Of a stretch of DNA of 64,000 nucleotides, positions 16,121 to 25,771 are shown one piece after another (the stretch's first letter is position 1; every line of letters starts with the position of its first letter). A program made the position numbers and the translations under genes. The notes beneath the pieces were generated by a model, which was given only the letters and a program-made list of their open reading frames with translations, did not search any database and was not told where the DNA came from. The DNA is taken from assembly GCA_050950065.1 (NCBI GenBank), contig JBMNGX010000008.1, positions 12,367-76,366 on the forward strand, written 5' to 3'. This DNA comes from JBAYOE01 sp050950065. Lineage in GTDB: Bacteria > Spirochaetota > Spirochaetia > Sphaerochaetales > Sphaerochaetaceae.

Positions 16121-16375
16121 CTATTTTGTAGCGAGGATTCTTACGTATTTGCGGTTACTGCGGGTATGGAATTCAACTTCGCCGCTAGCTTTGGCAAAAA
16201 GGGTATAATCTCTACCACAGCCAACGTTTTCACCAGGGTGGAACTTTGTCCCTTTTTGGCGAACAATGATTTCACCAGCTTTAACAATCTGGCCGCCAAA
16301 TCTTTTGACCCCTAGTCTTTGCGCATTGGAATCACGCCCATTTTTTGAACTACCGCCACCTTTCTTATGCGCCAT
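16121..16375 (-). CDS. rpmA: 50S ribosomal protein L27
   Basis: The 84-residue L27 begins MAHKKGGGSSKNGRDSNAQR, so it has the standard N-terminus without the cleavable extension seen in Firmicutes; accordingly no Prp protease gene lies between L21 and L27. The remaining block RQKGTKFHPGENVG is canonical. Confidence 0.97.
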   Translation of the reverse strand: MAHKKGGGSSKNGRDSNAQRLGVKRFGGQIVKAGEIIVRQKGTKFHPGENVGCGRDYTLFAKASGEVEFHTRSNRKYVRILATK

Positions 16376-16386
16376 AACCTATCTCC

Positions 16387-16698
16387 TTAAATCTTAATCG
16401 ATTTCACTGTGATTAGTGAATATTCTTGACGGTGACCTTGGGTCCTTTTGTACCCTTTGCGTCTTTTAAACTTAAAGATCTTAATTTTCTTATCTTTAAT
16501 GTTCTCTTTTAGTGTGGCAACTACTTTAGCCCCTTTAACATAGGGAGTACCAAACACCGACTTATCACCATCAGCAATAGCGACAACTGAGTCAAACTCT
16601 AACTCTTGCCCCTCTTCTGAATCGATTTTATCTACTTTTAAAACGGCACCTTCTTGTGCCTTATACTGTTTGCCTAGAATCTCTACCAGTGCGTACAT
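16387..16698 (-). CDS. rplU: 50S ribosomal protein L21
   Basis: The 103-residue L21 begins MYALVEILGKQYKAQEG and ends with the basic KFKRRKGYKRTQGHRQEYS block that contacts 23S rRNA. It heads the rplU-rpmA-obg string and is preceded by a clear promoter at 16734-16762. Confidence 0.97.
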   Translation of the reverse strand: MYALVEILGKQYKAQEGAVLKVDKIDSEEGQELEFDSVVAIADGDKSVFGTPYVKGAKVVATLKENIKDKKIKIFKFKRRKGYKRTQGHRQEYSLITVKSIKI

Positions 16699-16733
16699 TT
16701 TTAACTTCCTTACTTCGTAAATATGCAGTGTAC

Positions 16734-16762
16734 CTTATACCACAACAACTAACTAATGGCAA
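16734..16762 (-). promoter_or_regulatory. Sigma-70-like promoter for rplU operon
   Basis: On the minus strand TTGCCA (16757-16762) and TATAAG (16734-16739) are 17 bases apart; the -10 ends 36 bases before the rplU ATG. The 67-base gap between argS and rplU holds little else. Confidence 0.6.
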
Positions 16763-16765
16763 TAC

Positions 16766-18523
16766 CTACATCAACTCCAAAAAGGGAATTCCCAATAAAG
16801 AATAGGCGTTTCTAAAGAGTTGTAAAAGGGCCTTTACCAAAGTAAAACGGCTTAATGAGAGCTCTTTAGACTCCCCTTTAATAATTGGATGATCGTGGTA
16901 ATAACGACTAAATAGACGAGAAAGTTCATACAAGTAGGTGCTTATAGCTGAAGGGTTTAACTCTTTAGCAGCACTTTGAACAACTAGTGGGTAATCACTA
17001 ATTAGTTTAATTAACTCTCTTTCTTCTTCTAAAATCAACAAAGTGGGATTAAAAGTAATTTCTTGATACTCTTTTTCAATCTCGTTGAACTTACGTACCA
17101 TGCTACTAATTCTAGCTCCCATATATTGTAAATATGGTCCAGTATTACCATTAAAAGAGATCGACTCTTCAGGATTGAAAATCATATCTTTAAAAGGATT
17201 TACCTGAAGAAGATAGTAATTTAATGCCCCTAGTGCTACATCTTCAGAGGTCTGTTTTACATCCTCTATAACCTCAGCTCTCCCTTTATCAACAATCTCA
17301 TTTTCAGCTAATTGGGTTAACTCTGCCAATAAAACATCAGCATCAACAACTTTGCCCTCTCTGCTTTTCATCTTCCCATCGGGTAGGTTAACCATCCCAT
17401 AAGAAAGATGGTGTAAATTGTCAGCCCAAGTGTAGCCAAGGAGCTTTAAGACATGAAAAAGAACTTTGAAGTGGTAAGCCTGTTCACTAGCAACTACATA
17501 TATTTGTGAATCAAAAGGCCACATTTTGTGCCTTTCAATAGCTGTTCCAATATCTTGAGTTAAGTATAAGGAAGTTCCATCACTTCTCAGTAACACTTTT
17601 TTATCAAGTTTTATCTCATCTAGATCGACCCAAATAGAACCATCTTCCTCTTTATAGAAAATATTTTTCTCTAAGCCTCTAAGAACTTCATCTTTTCCTA
17701 ACTTGTAAGTCTCACTTTCAAAAAAGTAGTGATCAAAAGAGACGTTGGTCCTTTGATAGGTCTCTTTAAGACCATCCATAGTCCACCCATTCATCATCTC
17801 CCACAACTTTAAAGTCTCTTCATCACCCTCTTCCCATTTTTTAAGCATCTGTTGTGCTTGAAGTGCTATAGAGGGATCTTCTTCTTCCAAATTAGAGTAT
17901 TCAACGTAGTACTTACCAACTAAGTGATCTCCTTTAATGCCACTAGATTGGGGAGTTTCCCCTTCTCCTTTTAGTTGGTAGGCCAACATCGATTTACAAA
18001 TGTGGATTCCTCTGTTGTTAATTAAATTGACTTTAAGTACTTCAGCTGAGTTAGCTTTTAAGATATTGGCAATGCTTTGGCCTATGGCATCGTTACGTAA
18101 ATGACCTAGGTGAAGAGGTTTGTTAGTATTAGGGCAACTAAATTCAACCATTATCTTTTGCCCTTTATAAAGATCTGAATTGCCAAACTTATCTTTTTCA
18201 CTTTCAACTTTTTCAATAAGTTGTTTTGTGAGCTCTGTTAAATCAACTTTTACATTCAAATAACCTTGAGCTACAGTTAACTGAGCTTTGGGAAGGTCTT
18301 CTTTTGCCTCTAAGCGCTCTTTTATAGTTTCAGCAATCTTTACTGGCGAGAGTCTAAACTCTTTAGCAAAGGGGAAAAATGGGAAAGCAATATCCCCTAG
18401 TTCTGCTTTAGGGGGTTTTTGATAAGTCAAAACTCCATTAACCGATTCTAGATTCATCTCTTTAGCATAGAGTGCTATCTCTTTTTCAATTATTGAGTGC
18501 CATAAAGTCCTTATTTGTTCCAT
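16766..18523 (-). CDS. argS: Arginyl-tRNA synthetase
   Basis: The ~585-residue class Ia synthetase charges tRNA-Arg. Cytoplasmic features are the HIGH-type motif NTNKPLHLGHLRNDAIG, the block MKSREGKVVDAD near the KMSKS position, and the C-terminal DALR-type anticodon-binding domain starting near NPFKDMIFNPEES. I choose the ATG at 18523 because AAAGAGGATAAT precedes it; the 18-residue extension to 18577 has no ribosome site. It is transcribed towards rplU. Confidence 0.95.
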   Translation of the reverse strand: MEQIRTLWHSIIEKEIALYAKEMNLESVNGVLTYQKPPKAELGDIAFPFFPFAKEFRLSPVKIAETIKERLEAKEDLPKAQLTVAQGYLNVKVDLTELTKQLIEKVESEKDKFGNSDLYKGQKIMVEFSCPNTNKPLHLGHLRNDAIGQSIANILKANSAEVLKVNLINNRGIHICKSMLAYQLKGEGETPQSSGIKGDHLVGKYYVEYSNLEEEDPSIALQAQQMLKKWEEGDEETLKLWEMMNGWTMDGLKETYQRTNVSFDHYFFESETYKLGKDEVLRGLEKNIFYKEEDGSIWVDLDEIKLDKKVLLRSDGTSLYLTQDIGTAIERHKMWPFDSQIYVVASEQAYHFKVLFHVLKLLGYTWADNLHHLSYGMVNLPDGKMKSREGKVVDADVLLAELTQLAENEIVDKGRAEVIEDVKQTSEDVALGALNYYLLQVNPFKDMIFNPEESISFNGNTGPYLQYMGARISSMVRKFNEIEKEYQEITFNPTLLILEEERELIKLISDYPLVVQSAAKELNPSAISTYLYELSRLFSRYYHDHPIIKGESKELSLSRFTLVKALLQLFRNAYSLLGIPFLELM

Positions 18524-18547
18524 ATTATCCTCTTTAGTTACCCATCT

Positions 18548-18577
18548 ACTATAAAGAAATAGATTGCTTAGGTTCAA
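18548..18577 (-). promoter_or_regulatory. Promoter for argS
   Basis: TTGAAC (18572-18577) and TATAGT (18548-18553) on the minus strand are separated by 18 bases, about 25 bases before the chosen argS start. Confidence 0.5.
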
Positions 18578-18641
18578 GTCCTCCCTTGAGGAAAAATTTC
18601 TCTTGATATATCATTTGAGTCACTTATTTTAGGAGTTTGCT

Positions 18642-19577
18642 ATGAGTAATTCAGATAGATTTAATAAATTCGTTAATCCCTTTGTGGAGACCTTTGAAAA
18701 GAATGGGGTTGCCTCATTTGTCTCTTTTAGACCAATTCCCTCAATTATGGTTATTGAGGCAATTATTGAAGATTTCATGGACCTCTTATATCCAGGACGA
18801 AGTGGTAATGAAGTTTTAAACTACAAAAGGTTAAAAGAGACTGTTTCACAACTTCTAAATCAAATTGGACACACCTTAGAGCGCCAAATCTTTTTAGCTT
18901 GGTATCATGAAAACCCCCTTAACTTAGCTGATGAAATGACAAAGCCGTATGAAGAGATGGCTTCTAATGTAGTTGAACGGCTTTTTGAAGCTCTCCCTAC
19001 TATGAGAAAAATGATGAAAGAGGATGCTCTAGCTGCTTTTGAAGGGGATCCTGCAGCAACCAGTGTAAAAGAGGCAATCTTATCTTATCCAGGGGTTAGA
19101 GCATTGACTATTCACCGCATCAGCCACTTCTTATACCAAGAGAAAGTACCATTAATTCCAAGGATGATCAGTGAAATTATCCACAAACAAACTGGTATCG
19201 ATATCCACCCAGGTGCAACCATTGGAAGGTGTTTGTTTATTGACCATGGTACTGGAGTTGTTATTGGTGAAACTACAATCATTGGAAATCAGGTAAAAAT
19301 TTACCAAGGGGTAACTTTAGGAGCTTTAAGTTTTCCCAAAGATGCTTGTGGAGCTTTAATAAGGGGAACTAAACGCCACCCCACTTTAGAAGATCGAGTA
19401 ACTATTTATGCCAATGCAACTATTTTAGGTGATATCACAGTTGGAAAGAACACAATCATTGGTTCAAGTGCTTGGATAAGAGAAGATGTTCCTTCAAATG
19501 TTATTGTTCAAAATAGTGAACCAATAAATAAGGTAAGAGAACTTCCAGTTAAAAGCAGAGAAGAGAAAGAGTGTTAA
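18642..19577 (+). CDS. cysE: Serine O-acetyltransferase
   Basis: The 311-residue enzyme makes O-acetylserine, the acceptor for sulfide in cysteine synthesis. An N-terminal helical region (to ~170) is followed by left-handed beta-helix hexapeptide repeats. These include IHPGATIGRCLFIDHGTGVV and IGETTIIGNQVKIYQGVTLG, with the catalytic DHGTG histidine. It is longer at the N-terminus than E. coli CysE (273), like the EpsC/SatA plant-type forms. AGGAG precedes the ATG. Its stop overlaps the convergent AraC gene by the shared TTAA. Confidence 0.92.
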   Translation: MSNSDRFNKFVNPFVETFEKNGVASFVSFRPIPSIMVIEAIIEDFMDLLYPGRSGNEVLNYKRLKETVSQLLNQIGHTLERQIFLAWYHENPLNLADEMTKPYEEMASNVVERLFEALPTMRKMMKEDALAAFEGDPAATSVKEAILSYPGVRALTIHRISHFLYQEKVPLIPRMISEIIHKQTGIDIHPGATIGRCLFIDHGTGVVIGETTIIGNQVKIYQGVTLGALSFPKDACGALIRGTKRHPTLEDRVTIYANATILGDITVGKNTIIGSSAWIREDVPSNVIVQNSEPINKVRELPVKSREEKEC

Positions 19578-20323
19578 CGCTCATAAATTGAGCTTATGTA
19601 CTCCGTTGGTGTAACTCCAGCATACCTTTTAAAAACCTTACTGAAGTAGTTGCTGTCGTTAAATCCAAGTAAATCACTTATCTCTTTAACTGAGGTGCGT
19701 CCATCTTCAAAGTAAAGTTTAGCAAGCCCCACCCTCTGTTTACTAACATATGCAGGAATGGACATTCCTGTCTCTTTTTTAAACTTTCTGGAGATGTGGG
19801 AGATGTGGGTATCGTGCATCCTACCTAGTTGTTCAATCTTAATATCTTCGTTCAAATGGACAGTTAAAAAGGTAACAATCTTTTTAATCATTGGAGAGTA
19901 ACTACTAACTGAGAACTCTAAAACAGCATTTGCATACTCCAGGGCAATTTGGGAATAAAGAACATCATTTAAATAGTTCACTGAAATTGCATTTTCAATC
20001 ATCAACACATATTTATTGGCAATACTGTGAAGATAAAGACTTTGAGCTCCCCCCTGTAGTGCAACGTAGCGACACAGGGAGTTGAACGCAATCAATTCAT
20101 TTTTACAACACCTTAAAGTCTCAGCTGCACTCTCTTTTGTGCAACAAATTAAATCGGGAAATGTTTTACGCCTAAGCTCTAGAATATCTTCAACCTGAAA
20201 GGGGTTTCCCCACTTAACTGCGTGTAAGATATCGTGCTCCAATTTGTAGCGACGCTCTATTTGAACCATGTTCATCGACTCGGGCATAAAATTTTGATTC
20301 TTCAAGTTATTGTCATCTTCCAT
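19574..20323 (-). CDS. AraC-family transcriptional regulator
   Basis: The 249-residue regulator has an unrecognised N-terminal domain of ~145 residues containing a cysteine cluster (LICCTKESAAETLRCCKN). The two-helix-turn-helix AraC domain follows: IKIEQLGRMHDTHISHISRK, then VKEISDLLGFNDSNYFSKVF and GVTPTEYIS. Its effector and targets are unknown. It is convergent with cysE, and its stop codon is shared in the palindromic TTAA. Confidence 0.85.
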   Translation of the reverse strand: MEDDNNLKNQNFMPESMNMVQIERRYKLEHDILHAVKWGNPFQVEDILELRRKTFPDLICCTKESAAETLRCCKNELIAFNSLCRYVALQGGAQSLYLHSIANKYVLMIENAISVNYLNDVLYSQIALEYANAVLEFSVSSYSPMIKKIVTFLTVHLNEDIKIEQLGRMHDTHISHISRKFKKETGMSIPAYVSKQRVGLAKLYFEDGRTSVKEISDLLGFNDSNYFSKVFKRYAGVTPTEYISSIYER

Positions 20324-20383
20324 AACTACTCACCTTGGGTAAATGGTAACCATCTTTATATTTAAATGCAAGGATTAGTATAA

Positions 20384-21691
20384 CTAAAGAGCAATGTTTT
20401 GCTCGTAACCACTATTATCCTTACCAATAGTCACCTTTATTATTGCTCCCTTCTCATATTCAACATTCTCTCCAATTATCTTAACTTTCAAATAGTTACT
20501 TGTTAAGCCCCAAGTCCCCTTTTTATCCCTCTTTTCAACAATTGTATCAAATGTTTTCCCTATTTGACGTGATAAATAGCGACGGTACTGTTTTTGAGAG
20601 AACTCTCTTAAAAGTTTTGCCCTCTCATCACGAGTTCTTTCACAAACTCGGTCAGTTGCATCAAAAAGGGGTGTTTGGGGACGAGGAGAGAATGGGAAAA
20701 CGTGTAGTTGAGCTAAATCGAGCTCTTTTAAGACCTCAAAGCTCTTTTCAAACTCCTCGTCAGTTTCTGCTGGAAGGCCTGTAATTATATCGGCAGCTAT
20801 AAATGGATCTTCTTTAACCTCTCTAAGTAATTTAACAGCCTCATACAATCTACTAATATCGTAATTACGATTTACCCTTTCTAATACTTTGTTACTAGCG
20901 ACTTGAATAGGGAGATGAAAATGACTTTGGATTCGATCATCTCTAAAGACCTCAATGAGCTCTTTGTCTAACTTATCAGGCTCTAAAGATGAAAGTCTAA
21001 TTTTTGTCTCTTTATTTAGTTTTTCCAACAATAGAATTAACAACTTTGCCAAATCGTACGAACCACTTTGATAAGCGCTAATATTAACTCCAGTAAGAAC
21101 TATCTCTTTGTATCCTTGTCCTTCTAAAGCTAAAGTACGCTTAACAACTTCATCGTGATCTAAACTAACAGCATCTCCACGGGCAATGGTTACTCTACAA
21201 AATGCACACTGGTTATCACACCCATCTTCAATTTTCAAAAAAGCACGTGAATGGTAACTAAAGGTGGCTGCATCGTAATCAAAGGGGCTAATATCACTAC
21301 TTTCATTAAAGTTAATTAGCGCCTCTTTTAAATCAAAGTCACTAATTAGCCTGTGGGCTAAAAACTGGGGTAAATTAATTAAAGAGGGTTTATCATCGAG
21401 TGAAACTACAACTACTTGTTCACTAAGAGCTTCAATTTCCTCTTTTTCAAGTTGGGCGTAACACCCAGTTACTAAAACAATAGGTTTAAGCTCGCTGTTG
21501 GCAAATTTTCGTATCATTCGACGAGTTTTTTGTTCAGCTTTGCTGGTGACGGTGCAACTATTTACAATGATTAGTTCAGCATCTTGGGAGGGAGGTAATA
21601 CCTCAAAGCCCTCTTTTCTGAAGGCATCTGCAATTGCTTCACTTTCGCACTGATTTAATTTGCACCCCAATGTATATAGGGATACTCTCAT
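20384..21691 (-). CDS. mtaB: tRNA t6A37 methylthiotransferase MtaB
   Basis: The 435-residue radical-SAM enzyme adds a methylthio group to t6A37 of ANN-decoding tRNAs. The N-terminal methylthiotransferase domain has three cysteines in LGCKLNQCE, NSCTVTS and TGCYAQLE. The radical-SAM cluster motif is CDNQCAFC near residue 157. A C-terminal TRAM-like region follows. LGCKLNQ and VNSCTVT place it in MtaB rather than MiaB or RimO. Its start overlaps the tyrA stop by four bases. Confidence 0.93.
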   Translation of the reverse strand: MRVSLYTLGCKLNQCESEAIADAFRKEGFEVLPPSQDAELIIVNSCTVTSKAEQKTRRMIRKFANSELKPIVLVTGCYAQLEKEEIEALSEQVVVVSLDDKPSLINLPQFLAHRLISDFDLKEALINFNESSDISPFDYDAATFSYHSRAFLKIEDGCDNQCAFCRVTIARGDAVSLDHDEVVKRTLALEGQGYKEIVLTGVNISAYQSGSYDLAKLLILLLEKLNKETKIRLSSLEPDKLDKELIEVFRDDRIQSHFHLPIQVASNKVLERVNRNYDISRLYEAVKLLREVKEDPFIAADIITGLPAETDEEFEKSFEVLKELDLAQLHVFPFSPRPQTPLFDATDRVCERTRDERAKLLREFSQKQYRRYLSRQIGKTFDTIVEKRDKKGTWGLTSNYLKVKIIGENVEYEKGAIIKVTIGKDNSGYEQNIAL

Positions 21692-22437
21692 TTTAACTCC
21701 TGTGGAACCTTATCTTGCTCTTCTAAAATTGAAAGTATTTTATCTAAAGCAGATTTTAAATCGAGGCGTACTTGGTGCGCATATTGATTATATTTTTGCA
21801 GATCATAAAAAAGTTGCAAAGGGTCGTTACAAGTTTGTTCAACAATTGTCATCAAACTCTTATAACCAACTGTAGCTAACTCTGTTGGTTGTAAATTCAA
21901 CTCATCTAAGACTCTACCTACAAAGTGGGTTACCCCTTGTGAGTAGGCTGCCTCTTTATCGTGCTCTTCACAACTCATAGAAAGCACTTTTAATCCCATC
22001 TTTGAATAAATTGTCTCCCACTTTTGTAGTGTTGTTTGGTTAGTTCGTACATCACTAAGAACTAACGGGAGATTAGTTAATCCCCCTTTTGCTGAATCAG
22101 GACCAAACATCGGGTGGGTTGCAATAATTTCAACGCTTGAAGGTAAAAACTTCTCCATTATCAAAGCAGGGTAAACTTTTACTGAACAGGTATCCATAAC
22201 AACTGCTTTGTCGTTAATACGATCAGAGACGTTTTTTATGACCTCTTTAAAAGAGGAGATAGCAACGCAAAATATAATAGTGTCGCAACTGAGAACTTCA
22301 TTCTCAGAAACAACTTTAAACTCTGTAGCTTCGATTGGGCGCTTTGTCCTATTGTAGGCGACAACTTCACCCACCTTACTGAGCTCTTTTGCCCAGAACT
22401 GTCCAAAACGACCTAATCCATATACTCCAATTTTCAT
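21688..22437 (-). CDS. tyrA: Prephenate dehydrogenase family protein
   Basis: The 249-residue NAD(P)-dependent dehydrogenase of tyrosine synthesis has the Rossmann motif GVYGLGRFGQFWAKEL at residues 4-19. ATHPMFGPDSAKGG and SQGVTHFVGRVL are the prephenate/arogenate-binding segments. It is shorter than many TyrA proteins and has no chorismate mutase or ACT domain, so feedback control by an attached ACT domain is absent. It is upstream of and coupled to mtaB; no other aromatic pathway genes are nearby. Confidence 0.88.
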   Translation of the reverse strand: MKIGVYGLGRFGQFWAKELSKVGEVVAYNRTKRPIEATEFKVVSENEVLSCDTIIFCVAISSFKEVIKNVSDRINDKAVVMDTCSVKVYPALIMEKFLPSSVEIIATHPMFGPDSAKGGLTNLPLVLSDVRTNQTTLQKWETIYSKMGLKVLSMSCEEHDKEAAYSQGVTHFVGRVLDELNLQPTELATVGYKSLMTIVEQTCNDPLQLFYDLQKYNQYAHQVRLDLKSALDKILSILEEQDKVPQELK

Positions 22438-22452
22438 CGCTTCACATTACCA

Positions 22453-22482
22453 TAGTCAATAATTTAAGACAATTACTATAAT
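22453..22482 (+). promoter_or_regulatory. Possible pta promoter
   Basis: A perfect TATAAT (22477-22482) lies 63 bases before the pta ATG, with a weak TAGTCA (22453-22458) 18 bases upstream. The call rests mainly on the -10 box. Confidence 0.35.
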
Positions 22483-22544
22483 CTCTTCATCTGTTCATCT
22501 CTTTATGGTAAAGTGAAATCAAAATTGCCATAAGGAGTCTCTAG

Positions 22545-23537
22545 ATGTTATTTGCCGAAAAGATGAAAAGCAAAGCTCGTGAAAATCAGAAAGTCTTAGT
22601 TCTACCGGAGGGAACTGAGAGGCGCACTATTATTGCTGCACGCCAAATCATTGATCAAAAGTTAGCAAGTAAAGTTATTTTAGTTGGTAAAGTTGATGAT
22701 ATCAACAAAGTTGCTGAAACTGAAAAAGTTAATTTAGATGGGATTGATTTAGTAGATCCTTTAACAAGTGGGAAATTAGACTCTTATGCAAAAGAGTTTT
22801 TTGAACTAAGAAAACATAAAGGGATTAGTGAACAAGAGGCCTTAGAGGCGATGAAAGATCAACTGCGCTACGGTGCAATGATGGTTCGTCTTGGTGATGG
22901 GGATGCAATGGTAGCAGGTGCTGATAACACCACTGGTGCTGTTTTAGTAGCCTCCTTTCAAATCATTAAAACCCAAGTGGGTATTAGAAGTGCCTCCTCT
23001 TGTTTTGTAATGGCCACTGATAAAACAGATTTAGGTGCTAATGGTTCATTTATCTTTAGCGATTGTGCCACAATCCCTGAACCAACTGCTGAACAGTTAG
23101 CTGAAATTGCTGAAGCCTCTGCTGCTTCTTGTGAAACTTATTTAGATGCTAAGCCAATTATTGCTATGCTCTCTTATTCAACTAAAGGATCTGCAAAAGG
23201 AGCTTTGGTAGATAAGGTTGCCCAAGCTGTTGAAATTTTAAAAACAAAAAGACCTGATTTAGTTGTTGATGGTGAGTTACAACTCGATGCAGCTATCGTT
23301 GAAGAAGTTGGTTTATCTAAAGCTCCCGATTCCCCTGTTAAAGGGAGAGCCAACGTTTTAATCTTCCCTGATCTTCAATCGGGTAATATTGGTTATAAAT
23401 TGGTACAACGATTAGCAGGTGCTGATGCTTTTGGTCCAATTCTACAAGGTTTTGCCAAACCTGTTAGCGATCTTTCACGCGGTTGTAGCATCGAAGATAT
23501 CGTAGTAACTAGTGCAATTACTTTAGCTCAGGCGTAA
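22545..23537 (+). CDS. pta: Phosphate acetyltransferase
   Basis: The 330-residue short-form Pta interconverts acetyl-CoA and acetyl phosphate, the route to acetate and ATP in fermentative bacteria. Family blocks are VLPEGTERRTI at residues 20-30, MVAGADNTTGAVL, and LIFPDLQSGNIGYKLVQRLAG, the catalytic C-terminal region. It lacks the N-terminal DRTGG domain of the long form. An AAGGAG precedes the ATG. The MATE pump gene begins in its stop (TAATG). No ackA is in the window. Confidence 0.95.
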   Translation: MLFAEKMKSKARENQKVLVLPEGTERRTIIAARQIIDQKLASKVILVGKVDDINKVAETEKVNLDGIDLVDPLTSGKLDSYAKEFFELRKHKGISEQEALEAMKDQLRYGAMMVRLGDGDAMVAGADNTTGAVLVASFQIIKTQVGIRSASSCFVMATDKTDLGANGSFIFSDCATIPEPTAEQLAEIAEASAASCETYLDAKPIIAMLSYSTKGSAKGALVDKVAQAVEILKTKRPDLVVDGELQLDAAIVEEVGLSKAPDSPVKGRANVLIFPDLQSGNIGYKLVQRLAGADAFGPILQGFAKPVSDLSRGCSIEDIVVTSAITLAQA

Positions 23538-24928
23538 TGAGTAGAAGCTTAACCGATCCCACCCGCTCTATTGAGAAAACCATTTGGATGTTAGCTTGGC
23601 CAGTTATCTTGGACCAAAGCTTCAACACGATGGTTCAATATGTTGATTCAGCGATGGTGGGATCACTTGGGCCAATTGCTACTGCAGCAGTTGGCTCTAA
23701 CAGCTCTACAATTTGGTTAGTCCATGGGATAATGTACGCTTTTGGAGCTGCTTTTTCTGTCTTCACTGCCCGACGAATTGGTGCTGAAGATAAAGAAGGG
23801 GTTCAACATGCAGTACGCCAAGCTCTTTTAGCAATCCTTTTTTTCTCAGTTACTGTAACAACACTGATGATTTTCTTAACTCCTAGGTTGCCCCATTTAA
23901 TTGGAGTTGAAGCTCAAGTTGTCCCTGATGCTCAAACTTACATCTCCTATATCGCTAAAGCCTACCCTTTCACAATTATTTTTGCCTTTATGGCAAACTT
24001 ACTTCGTAGTAGTGGTGATACTAGAAGTCCTTTAATTAGTAACATCATAACCAACGTTACCAATATCATTGGAAACTTCTTTTTAATTTTCCCAACACGA
24101 ACAGTTAATTTTTTTGGAAGGTCTTTAACCATATGGGGTGCTAATATGGGAGTTGAAGGGGCAGCAATTTCAACAGCTGTAGCAACAGCTCTTAGTGCCT
24201 TACTTTTATTGGGAGTTCTCTTTTTCAAAGATTCAGTTTTAAAACCTCAAATTTTAAATGTGAGTTGGAAAGTTGATTGGTCTTTGATGAAGAGAGTTTT
24301 CACCTTAGGGGTCCCCTTAGCAATGGAAAGGGCCACTTTAAACGTGGGGCAAATTGTTTTAACTATCTTAGTAACTAAAATAGGAACTACTGCCTTAGCT
24401 GCCCACCATCTGGCAATAACAGCTGAAACCATAACATTTTTACCTGCTAGTGGTTTTTCTATGGCAGCAACTGCCTTAGTTGCCCAATCTCTTGGGGCTA
24501 AGAAAAAGGATTTAGCCCAACAATATGCTAAAAAGAGTTTAACTTATGGAATATTGTTGATGAGTGCAACAGGGGCATTGATGTTTATCTTCTCAACTCA
24601 ACTAATGAGCTTTTTCACCCGTGATCCTCAAGTTATAGCACTAGGGTCCAAGGTGTTAAGAATTGAGGCCTTTGCTGAACCATTTTTTGCAATGAGCATT
24701 GTAGGTAGTGGTATTTTAAGAGGAGCGGGTGAAACTAGGTGGCCTTTTATTAACAGCCTCATTGGAATGTGGTTAATTAGATTACTTCCAGCAACTATCT
24801 TAATCTTATACTTCGATTTTGGTCTTATGGCTGCTTGGAGCTGTATGGTAGCCGATTTAGTGGTTAGAGGATTGTTAAACTTGTACCGTTATAAAAAAGG
24901 GGATTGGCTAGAGGCTTGGAAAGAGTAA
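23537..24928 (+). CDS. MATE-family multidrug efflux transporter
   Basis: The 463-residue inner-membrane protein has about 12 hydrophobic helices in two homologous halves. MATE landmarks include WPVILDQSFNTMVQYVDSAM near the start, GVEGAAISTAVATA and HHLAITAETITFLPASGFS in the second half. These pumps export cationic compounds using sodium or proton gradients. It is coupled to pta by a one-base overlap, and its 3' end overlaps the convergent rsmA by 21 bases. Confidence 0.92.
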   Translation: MSRSLTDPTRSIEKTIWMLAWPVILDQSFNTMVQYVDSAMVGSLGPIATAAVGSNSSTIWLVHGIMYAFGAAFSVFTARRIGAEDKEGVQHAVRQALLAILFFSVTVTTLMIFLTPRLPHLIGVEAQVVPDAQTYISYIAKAYPFTIIFAFMANLLRSSGDTRSPLISNIITNVTNIIGNFFLIFPTRTVNFFGRSLTIWGANMGVEGAAISTAVATALSALLLLGVLFFKDSVLKPQILNVSWKVDWSLMKRVFTLGVPLAMERATLNVGQIVLTILVTKIGTTALAAHHLAITAETITFLPASGFSMAATALVAQSLGAKKKDLAQQYAKKSLTYGILLMSATGALMFIFSTQLMSFFTRDPQVIALGSKVLRIEAFAEPFFAMSIVGSGILRGAGETRWPFINSLIGMWLIRLLPATILILYFDFGLMAAWSCMVADLVVRGLLNLYRYKKGDWLEAWKE

Positions 24929-25771
24929 TTTAGCTAACTGGATAAACTTCTCTATCGGTATTGTTTCAGCTCTTAAACTCTCTTTTAAGTTAACTTCATT
25001 TAAGGCATTCAAAAATAAAGTTTCATCAAATCTGTTTTTTAACGAGCCTAATAAAAAGTTGTTTCTAATTGTTTTACGCCTATTGGCAAACAACTCTTTA
25101 ACTAACAATAAAAAATCATCTTTTAAATGGGGCTCTACTAAAGGTTTATCCCGTTTAGTTAATTTAATGGTAACACTAGTGACATTAGGTGGTGGAAAAA
25201 AAGAGCCCCCTTTGATATCAAATAGCTTTTCAACGATATAATCATTTTGAACTAAAATAGTTAAAGGGTTGTACAACTTCGTGTTCTCTTTTGCCTCCAT
25301 CCTTAAGGCAACTTCTTTTTGAAGAGTATAAACCTGCTGATCAACTAAAATTCCTTTTTCGATCAAAGTAGCAATTATTACAGATCCCACATTGTAAGGA
25401 AGATTGCCAAAGATATAATCGGGCTTCTCTTTTTGTTCAAATAAGGTTTTTAAGGCATCCCCTTCAACTAAAGTAAAATTTTCAACATCTTTAAAAGCTT
25501 GTTCTCTTAAAATTTTACAAAATCCTCGATCTATTTCAAAAGAGGTCACATAAGAGCCTTTTAATAAAAGCTGTTTCGTTAATTGTCCAATCCCTGGCCC
25601 TATTTCCCAAACACTTTTACCCTCTAATGGGACAATTGAAGAGGCTATTTTATCTAAGGTATTTAAATTTATTAAAAAGTTTTGCCCAAACTTTTTAGTT
25701 AGAGCCAAGTTGTTTTTCTCTAATAGTTGAGTAATCGCACTTGTTGAGTCGTAGGGAAAATCCCAAATCAT
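24908..25771 (-). CDS. rsmA: 16S rRNA A1518/A1519 dimethyltransferase
   Basis: The 287-residue KsgA/RsmA dimethylates two adjacent adenines near the 3' end of 16S rRNA. SAM-binding motifs are KKFGQNFL, VWEIGPGIGQLTKQLL and the catalytic FGNLPYNVGS (NLPY). The ATG at 25771 follows AGGAAAAAGT and is the first start that leaves a full N-terminus. This makes a 77-base same-strand overlap with the comEC gene, unusually long. Confidence 0.94.
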   Translation of the reverse strand: MIWDFPYDSTSAITQLLEKNNLALTKKFGQNFLINLNTLDKIASSIVPLEGKSVWEIGPGIGQLTKQLLLKGSYVTSFEIDRGFCKILREQAFKDVENFTLVEGDALKTLFEQKEKPDYIFGNLPYNVGSVIIATLIEKGILVDQQVYTLQKEVALRMEAKENTKLYNPLTILVQNDYIVEKLFDIKGGSFFPPPNVTSVTIKLTKRDKPLVEPHLKDDFLLLVKELFANRRKTIRNNFLLGSLKNRFDETLFLNALNEVNLKESLRAETIPIEKFIQLAKLLFPSL

